DNA of 10,274 nucleotides from TMP-24 sp031376305 (GTDB lineage Bacteria; Pseudomonadota; Alphaproteobacteria; Rhodobacterales; Rhodobacteraceae): NCBI GenBank assembly GCA_031376305.1, contig JANMDM010000304.1, positions 1 to 10,274 of the forward strand. Reading direction: 5' to 3'. Each line of letters opens with the position of its first letter. Position 1 is the stretch's first letter. This document shows, one piece after another, positions 6,223 through 10,274 of this stretch. Under the pieces are notes generated by a model. The model was not told the DNA's origin. It was given only the letters and a program-made list of their open reading frames with translations, and searched no databases. A program made the translations under genes and the position numbers.

Positions 6223-7962
6223 ATGGCGGGTGGCGATGTGACTCAGGGTCGGGCCGAGATTTCTGCGGCGATGGCCGATAGCCGCGGGCTTTTGTGGGCA
6301 GCCGCAGTGTTCTCGGGCTTCGTCAATACGCTGATGTTGACCGGCCCGATTTTCATGCTTCAGGTCTATGACCGTGTGCTGGTCAGCCGATCAATCGAAA
6401 CGCTGGCGGCGCTTTGCCTGTTGGCAATGTTTCTTTTCGGGGCCATGGCGATACTGGATATCGCGCGCGGCAAGGTCATGTCTCGGTACGCGGCACGATT
6501 ACAGACACGTCTGGACGGGCGGGTTTTTTTGGCGGCAATCAATGGCTCTGGCGCCGACAATATTGATCCCGGGGGTAAGACTGCACTTGGCGATCTGGAA
6601 GCGATGCAAAAAGTACTTTCTGCGCCAGTGGTGTTATCCGCGATGGACCTGCCTTGGGTTCCGCTTTTTCTTGCGGCGATTTTTGTCTTTCATCCGCTAA
6701 TGGGCTGGCTGGCTTTGTTCGGCGGGGCGGTTCTGGTCGGCGCCGCTTGGGCGCAACAGCATCTGACCAGGGCGGCAGTGTTGCACGCATCTGCAGCTTC
6801 CATGCAGGCCGAGTACCGAGCGAGCCAGTTTCGCATGGAGCGTGATCTGATCCGCGCGCATGGAATGCAAGCGGCATCGCTGGAGAATTGGCAAAAACTG
6901 CGACGTGTCGCTTTGATCGCCGGTATCACGGCTGCCGATACCTCGGGCGCAATCAACGCTTTTACCCGGACTTTTCGGCTGTTCTTGCAATCCGCAATGC
7001 TTGCACTCGGGGCTTGGTTGACCGTCCAAGGGCAGCTATCGGGGGGGGCAATGGTGGCTTCGTCGGTTATTTTGGGCCGCGCACTGGCGCCGCTTGAGGG
7101 CCTTATCGGTGGCTGGCCACTTGCCCAGCGCGCTCTGAAAGGTCGCAAGCGATTGACAGCTTTTCTGATCGATTCCCCGCAAGAGCGTGTCCGCACCTCA
7201 CTTCCTGCGCCGCGCGCACCGCTTGAGGTCCGGGACCTATCCGTGACGTCCTGTCCGGGGGCGCCGACGGTGCTGCGGCAGGTTTCGTTTCGCCTGGAGC
7301 CAGGGCAAATTATGGGCGTGGTTGGCCCCTCTGGGGCAGGGAAGTCGACCCTCGTCAGGGCGCTTACGGGGGCCATGGCAGCGGCCGGAGGGACTATCCG
7401 CCTCGGCGGTGCGACCTTGGATCAATATTCATCAGAAAGCCTTGGCGCCGCCATTGGCTATCTGCCGCAACGCGTGACGCTTTTCGAAGGCACAATTGCC
7501 GCCAATATTGCCCGTTTGTCCACGCTCCCGGATTGCGAGCGTGTTTTGCACGCTGCCAGACTCGCCGGCGCGCATGATTTGATCACCGGGCTTGCGGATG
7601 GCTACGACACGCTGGTTTCGCCGATGACGCCCGGATGCTTGTCCGGCGGCCAGGTGCAAAGAATTGGACTGGCGCGCGCATTTTTCGGGAGCCCTGCCGT
7701 GTGGATTTTGGATGAACCCGATGCCAGCCTTGATGCTGAAGGGGTTTGTGCGCTGGTGGCGGCAATCCGCAAACACCGCGCCAACAACGGCGCCGTTCTG
7801 CTTACTGCCCATAGGCAGACGCTGTTGCGCGAGTGTGATCTCATTCTTGCGCTTGATGGCGGGACACAGCGTGCCTTCGGACCGCGCGATGAGGTGTTCG
7901 CGGTGCCGCGCCGAACCGCAGGTGAACCCAGACAGGCACGCGCGCAAATTGGTGCTGCATGA
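6223..7962 (+). CDS. Type I secretion system permease/ATPase (PrtD/HlyB-like ABC exporter)
   Basis: Inner-membrane half-transporter of 579 residues that powers export of a protein or peptide substrate straight out of the cell together with an HlyD adaptor and a TolC-like channel. Residues 20-310 form the membrane domain; FMLQVYDRVLVSRSIETL (44-61) is typical of the PrtD branch. There is no N-terminal C39 peptidase or C39-like domain, which suggests cargo with a C-terminal signal, as for RTX proteins. The nucleotide-binding domain has all motifs: Walker A GPSGAGKST (368-376), Q-loop Gln416, signature LSGGQ (473-477), Walker B VWILDEP (493-499, catalytic Glu498), D-loop SLDAEG and H-loop His530. 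The ATG at 6223 was chosen for AAAGGA eight bases upstream; the open frame back to 5884 is antisense to mlaA. Its last bases overlap the adaptor start (ATGA). A run of eight G lies at 7041-7048. Confidence 0.93.
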   Translation: MAGGDVTQGRAEISAAMADSRGLLWAAAVFSGFVNTLMLTGPIFMLQVYDRVLVSRSIETLAALCLLAMFLFGAMAILDIARGKVMSRYAARLQTRLDGRVFLAAINGSGADNIDPGGKTALGDLEAMQKVLSAPVVLSAMDLPWVPLFLAAIFVFHPLMGWLALFGGAVLVGAAWAQQHLTRAAVLHASAASMQAEYRASQFRMERDLIRAHGMQAASLENWQKLRRVALIAGITAADTSGAINAFTRTFRLFLQSAMLALGAWLTVQGQLSGGAMVASSVILGRALAPLEGLIGGWPLAQRALKGRKRLTAFLIDSPQERVRTSLPAPRAPLEVRDLSVTSCPGAPTVLRQVSFRLEPGQIMGVVGPSGAGKSTLVRALTGAMAAAGGTIRLGGATLDQYSSESLGAAIGYLPQRVTLFEGTIAANIARLSTLPDCERVLHAARLAGAHDLITGLADGYDTLVSPMTPGCLSGGQVQRIGLARAFFGSPAVWILDEPDASLDAEGVCALVAAIRKHRANNGAVLLTAHRQTLLRECDLILALDGGTQRAFGPRDEVFAVPRRTAGEPRQARAQIGAA

Positions 7963-9278
7963 CGGCCCCCGCCGATTGGCCCGCCACACGGGCGTTGACG
8001 CTTGGCTGGGCGGGGCTTGTGGTTCTCGTTTTCGGCTTCGGCGGCTGGTCAACGCTAACATCAATCTCAGGGGCTATTGTTGTTTCGGGGCAATTGGACG
8101 TCGAACGTGGCCGCCAGAGCGTTCAACACTCCACCGGTGGCGTGGTAACGGACGTATACGTCGCCGAGGGGGATAGTGTCGCGGCCGGACAGATGCTGCT
8201 GCGCCTCGATGGTCTGGAGTTGAAATCCGACCTTGCTGTCGCTCAGTCGGAACTCTCCGACCTCAGGGCGCAGCGTACCAGGCTCGAAGCTGAACGAGAC
8301 GGCAATACGGCCATGCCGCAACCAAGGCGTCTGAACCATCCGACCGGCGGGTCCGGGCTGCCAATTGCACGCCCGCCAGAGTTGGCGCAAAGGCGGGCAC
8401 AAGAGCGTATTTTTCAAGCGAGAGCCGATAGTTTTCGGGCAGAGCATGATCAGCTTGACCGTCGGCGCGATCAGATCCGCGATCAAGCACATGGCTTAGA
8501 CGCGCAGATCGCGGCATCCGCCCACCAATTGGCACTAACGTTGCGCGAACTAACGGATCAGCGCGCATTGCTGGATCGCGGATTGACGGTGGCGAGCCGC
8601 GTTCTGGACCTTGATCGTGAGACAGCCCGCCTTGAAGGTGTCGTCGGTGGCCTTGAAGCCGCGCGGGCCGAGGCGGAAAGCCGTGTGACCGAAACCGGCC
8701 TGGCAATTCTCCAGCTGATCAGTGATCGTCGGGAGCAGGCCTTGGACGAATTGCGCGCCGTCGTCGCCCGCGAAACAGACCTTGCAGAGCGCGCCCGGAC
8801 ACTTCGCAGAAAAATCGACGCACTGGACATTCGCGCCCCCATCTCAGGTATTGTCCTTGGGTTGCAATTGAAATCGCCAGGCTCGGTTATGGCTCCGACG
8901 GTGCCCGCGCTCTATATTATCCCACAGGACCGGCCTTTTGTTGTCGAGGCGCGCATTTCATCTTTGGATGTTGACGAAGTTGCGCCGGGCCAGTCGGCAA
9001 TCCTGCGAATGGTTGGGTACAACAGTGGTACGACAGCTGACATCCTGGGGAATGTCAGTGCGGTGTCGGCGGATGCGTTGTTTGATCAGTCTCACGCCAT
9101 TTTCTACTATCAGACCGAAATTGAAATCCCCGCAATCGAGCTCAAGAAATTGGGAACCGTTCACTTGGTTCCGGGAATGCCGGTCGAGGTGTTCTTGCGG
9201 ACCCGCAATCGTACACCGCTGTCTTACTTGGTCGAGCCGTTCCGTAGATTTTTTGATCGCGCCTTTCGCGAAAGCTGA
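7959..9278 (+). CDS. HlyD-family type I secretion periplasmic adaptor
   Basis: Membrane fusion protein of 439 residues (PrtE/HlyD group) that bridges the ABC exporter and the outer-membrane channel. Parts seen: a short cytoplasmic start, one membrane anchor (about 13-37), the first half of the lipoyl/barrel-sandwich domain (HSTGGVVTDVYVAEGDSVAAGQ, 57-78), a long helical hairpin (about 88-290) broken by a Pro/Gly-rich turn at 116-140, the second lipoyl half with IRAPISGIV (291-299), and a beta-barrel domain. It ends in the family signature LVPGMPVEVFLRTRNRTPLSYL (403-424) followed by VEPF and a basic tail, the expected end of a full-length protein. The start ATG overlaps the exporter stop as ATGA and has no clear ribosome site, so translation is probably coupled. 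No TolC-like gene or substrate follows. Confidence 0.93.
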   Translation: MTAPADWPATRALTLGWAGLVVLVFGFGGWSTLTSISGAIVVSGQLDVERGRQSVQHSTGGVVTDVYVAEGDSVAAGQMLLRLDGLELKSDLAVAQSELSDLRAQRTRLEAERDGNTAMPQPRRLNHPTGGSGLPIARPPELAQRRAQERIFQARADSFRAEHDQLDRRRDQIRDQAHGLDAQIAASAHQLALTLRELTDQRALLDRGLTVASRVLDLDRETARLEGVVGGLEAARAEAESRVTETGLAILQLISDRREQALDELRAVVARETDLAERARTLRRKIDALDIRAPISGIVLGLQLKSPGSVMAPTVPALYIIPQDRPFVVEARISSLDVDEVAPGQSAILRMVGYNSGTTADILGNVSAVSADALFDQSHAIFYYQTEIEIPAIELKKLGTVHLVPGMPVEVFLRTRNRTPLSYLVEPFRRFFDRAFRES

Positions 9279-9310
9279 AGCAACGCCTGTGACCGCGGGG
9301 TTTCTGCCGC

Positions 9311-9339
9311 TTCAAATAGGGATCCGCGTAACCTATACC
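9311..9339 (+). promoter_or_regulatory. Weak promoter candidate for ridA-GDPD
   Basis: TTCAAA (9311-9316) and TATACC (9334-9339) are 17 bases apart; each matches the sigma-70 hexamer at four of six positions. Transcription would begin near 9346, just before a group of three small hairpins. The match is weak and could be chance, but a promoter is expected because 143 bases separate hlyD from ridA. Confidence 0.25.
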
Positions 9340-9348
9340 GTCCCCTTT

Positions 9349-9397
9349 TCCTTGCTGCTGCACAAGGATAGGGTTCCGCCGGAACGGGCACCTGCCC
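9349..9397 (+). promoter_or_regulatory. Three consecutive small hairpins in the ridA leader
   Basis: Three inverted repeats follow each other: TCCTTG (9349-9354) with CAAGGA (9363-9368); GTTCC (9373-9377) with GGAAC (9381-9385) around GCC; and GGGCA (9386-9390) with TGCCC (9393-9397) around CC. They end about 12 bases before the ridA ribosome site. No T-tract follows the last hairpin, so an intrinsic terminator for hlyD is unlikely on this evidence. Confidence 0.35.
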
Positions 9398-9421
9398 AAA
9401 ACGTCAGCGGAGAGATTTATC

Positions 9422-9886
9422 ATGACCGGAACCATTGCTGCGCGGCTTGCGGAATTGGGCATCAGCCTTCCCGATGCCCCTGCACCTGCTGCAAACTACG
9501 TGCCATACGTCAAGGTCGGAAATCTGGTTTTCGTGTCGGGGCAGATTAGCCAGGGGTCCGAAGGTCTGATCAAGGGCCGCCTGGGCGCGGATATGGATGT
9601 GGCCCAAGGCGCCGCCGCCGCCCGCCGCTGCGGGATGAGCCTTCTGGCTCAGGTCCGTAACGCCTGCGACGGGGATCTTGACCGGATCGTGCGTGCAGTG
9701 AAACTGACCGGGTTCGTCAACTCGACGGGCGATTTTACCGACCAGCCCAAGGTCATCAACGGCTGCTCTGACTTCCTGGTGGAAGTGCTGGGCGATGCTG
9801 GCCGTCATTCGCGCTCGGCGGTTTCGGCGCCGTCACTGCCGCTGGGCGTGGCCGTCGAAATCGAGGGTATTTTCGAGATCCGTTGA
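9422..9886 (+). CDS. RidA (YjgF/YER057c/UK114) family protein, long form
   Basis: A 154-residue member of the RidA superfamily, about 25 residues longer than E. coli RidA because of an N-terminal extension (MTGTIAARLAELGISLPD). RidA itself hydrolyses reactive enamine/imine intermediates from PLP enzymes; this long subgroup is widespread but less characterised, so deaminase activity is plausible rather than certain. The conserved core is visible: VGNLVFVSGQI (32-42), the central helices, and RSAVSAPSLPLGVAVEIEGIFEI (131-153). Arg131 lines up with Arg105 of E. coli RidA, the residue that binds the substrate carboxylate. The ATG at 9422 has GGAGAG seven bases upstream. The stop TGA shares its A with the start of the next gene (TGATG), so the two are co-transcribed and probably coupled. 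Confidence 0.9.
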   Translation: MTGTIAARLAELGISLPDAPAPAANYVPYVKVGNLVFVSGQISQGSEGLIKGRLGADMDVAQGAAAARRCGMSLLAQVRNACDGDLDRIVRAVKLTGFVNSTGDFTDQPKVINGCSDFLVEVLGDAGRHSRSAVSAPSLPLGVAVEIEGIFEIR

Positions 9887-10274
9887 TGCGTATTCCCCTT
9901 CCCCCCGCCTTCCTTCGCGCTCCCATCGCCCATCGCGGCTATCACGATCATACCGGCGGCTGCCCCGAAAACTCCCTCAGCGCGTTCCGCGCTGCGATCG
10001 AAGCAGGCTATGGCATCGAGCTTGACGTGCAGCTTACCGGTGACGGTCAGGCGATTGTGTTCCACGACGATCAGCTTGACCGCATGACCGAAGCCACGGG
10101 CTCCATACTCGCCCATTCCGCCGCCGAACTTGCCAAAATCCGGCTTCTCGGCACTGACGATACGATCCCAACTTTGGCCGATGTCCTTGCGCTGGTCGCC
10201 GGTCGGGTGCCGCTGCTGATCGAGATTAAGGATCTGTTCGACACGATGGTTCCCACCAGTGGCCGTCTTGAACG
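9886..10274 (+). CDS. Glycerophosphodiester phosphodiesterase, N-terminal part (3' end outside window)
   Basis: The first 129 codons of a GDPD-family enzyme, which hydrolyses glycerophosphodiesters such as glycerophosphocholine to glycerol 3-phosphate and an alcohol. It is a TIM-barrel enzyme using a divalent metal. Visible catalytic elements are IAHRGYHDHTGGCPENSLSAF, with His16 and Arg17 of the HRG motif and the PENS block (27-30); the metal-binding ELDVQLTGDG with Glu45 and Asp47; VFHDD with the second catalytic histidine (60); and LLIEIK with Glu113. The family insertion is lost with the missing 3' end. The short N-terminus without a signal peptide suggests a cytoplasmic UgpQ-type enzyme rather than a periplasmic GlpQ. 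ATG at 9886-9888 overlaps the ridA stop by one base. The frame stays open to the right edge. Confidence 0.92.
   Translation, partial: MRIPLPPAFLRAPIAHRGYHDHTGGCPENSLSAFRAAIEAGYGIELDVQLTGDGQAIVFHDDQLDRMTEATGSILAHSAAELAKIRLLGTDDTIPTLADVLALVAGRVPLLIEIKDLFDTMVPTSGRLE

Noticed and set aside
6690..7376. Long open frame on the minus strand (228 codons) inside the ABC exporter gene
   Set aside because: It is antisense to a gene with a complete set of ABC motifs; its translation is rich in Ser, Arg and Pro without recognisable domains, typical of shadows in GC-rich genes.
7432..8064. Minus-strand open frame of 210 codons spanning the exporter/adaptor junction
   Set aside because: It is antisense to two well-supported genes, has no ribosome site or family match, and is a GC-driven shadow.
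9295..9310. Possible hlyD terminator (GCGG/CCGC arms)
   Set aside because: Only four base pairs, with an 8-base loop and no T-tract; too weak to call.
1..10274. Mobile element, prophage, CRISPR array or defence island
   Set aside because: No transposase, integrase, terminal repeats, regular spaced repeats or abrupt composition change was seen; the genes are core-type metabolic and envelope genes.

Overview
The window reads as an ordinary, densely packed chromosomal stretch from a Gram-negative alphaproteobacterium, most likely a member of the Rhodobacterales (Paracoccus/Rhodobacter/Roseobacter relatives). The evidence is fairly GC-rich coding DNA, outer-membrane lipid-transport proteins (MlaA, MlaC), a glnK-amtB pair, a class A penicillin-binding protein with an insertion I recall from Rhodobacterales homologues, and a PrtD/PrtE-like type I secretion pair. 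This assignment is inference from protein style; there is no rRNA or other marker gene. I see no tRNA, rRNA, IS element, prophage gene or CRISPR array.

Layout. (1) 2-493, plus strand: the C-terminal part of an aspartate/aromatic aminotransferase, ending at a bidirectional terminator (500-525) shared with the convergent amtB. (2) 538-2215, minus strand: glnK then amtB, the PII signal protein and the ammonium channel it plugs. (3) 2474-4702, plus strand: a bifunctional class A penicillin-binding protein, divergent from glnK. (4) 4731-6090, minus strand: mlaA then mlaC, overlapping by 11 bases, the outer-membrane lipoprotein and periplasmic lipid carrier of retrograde phospholipid transport; mlaC converges on the penicillin-binding protein gene. 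(5) 6223-9278, plus strand: a two-gene type I secretion module (ABC permease/ATPase, then HlyD-family adaptor) with a 4-base ATGA overlap, divergent from mlaA across a 132-base region containing two inverted repeats and a candidate promoter. (6) 9422 to the right edge, plus strand: a long-form RidA-family protein whose stop overlaps the start of a glycerophosphodiester phosphodiesterase that runs off the window.

How the genes fit together. GlnK and AmtB form one nitrogen-uptake unit. The penicillin-binding protein, MlaA/MlaC and the secretion pair all act in the cell envelope but in separate transcription units. The secretion pair has no substrate gene and no TolC-type outer-membrane factor in the window, so its cargo lies elsewhere. 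The GDPD enzyme releases glycerol 3-phosphate from phospholipid head-group diesters; its link to RidA is positional only.

I do not see a previously undescribed system here. The most useful leads are the inverted repeats between mlaA and the secretion operon, a cluster of three small hairpins in front of ridA, a 9-base homopolymer in the amtB signal-peptide codons, and the question of what the orphan secretion pair exports.
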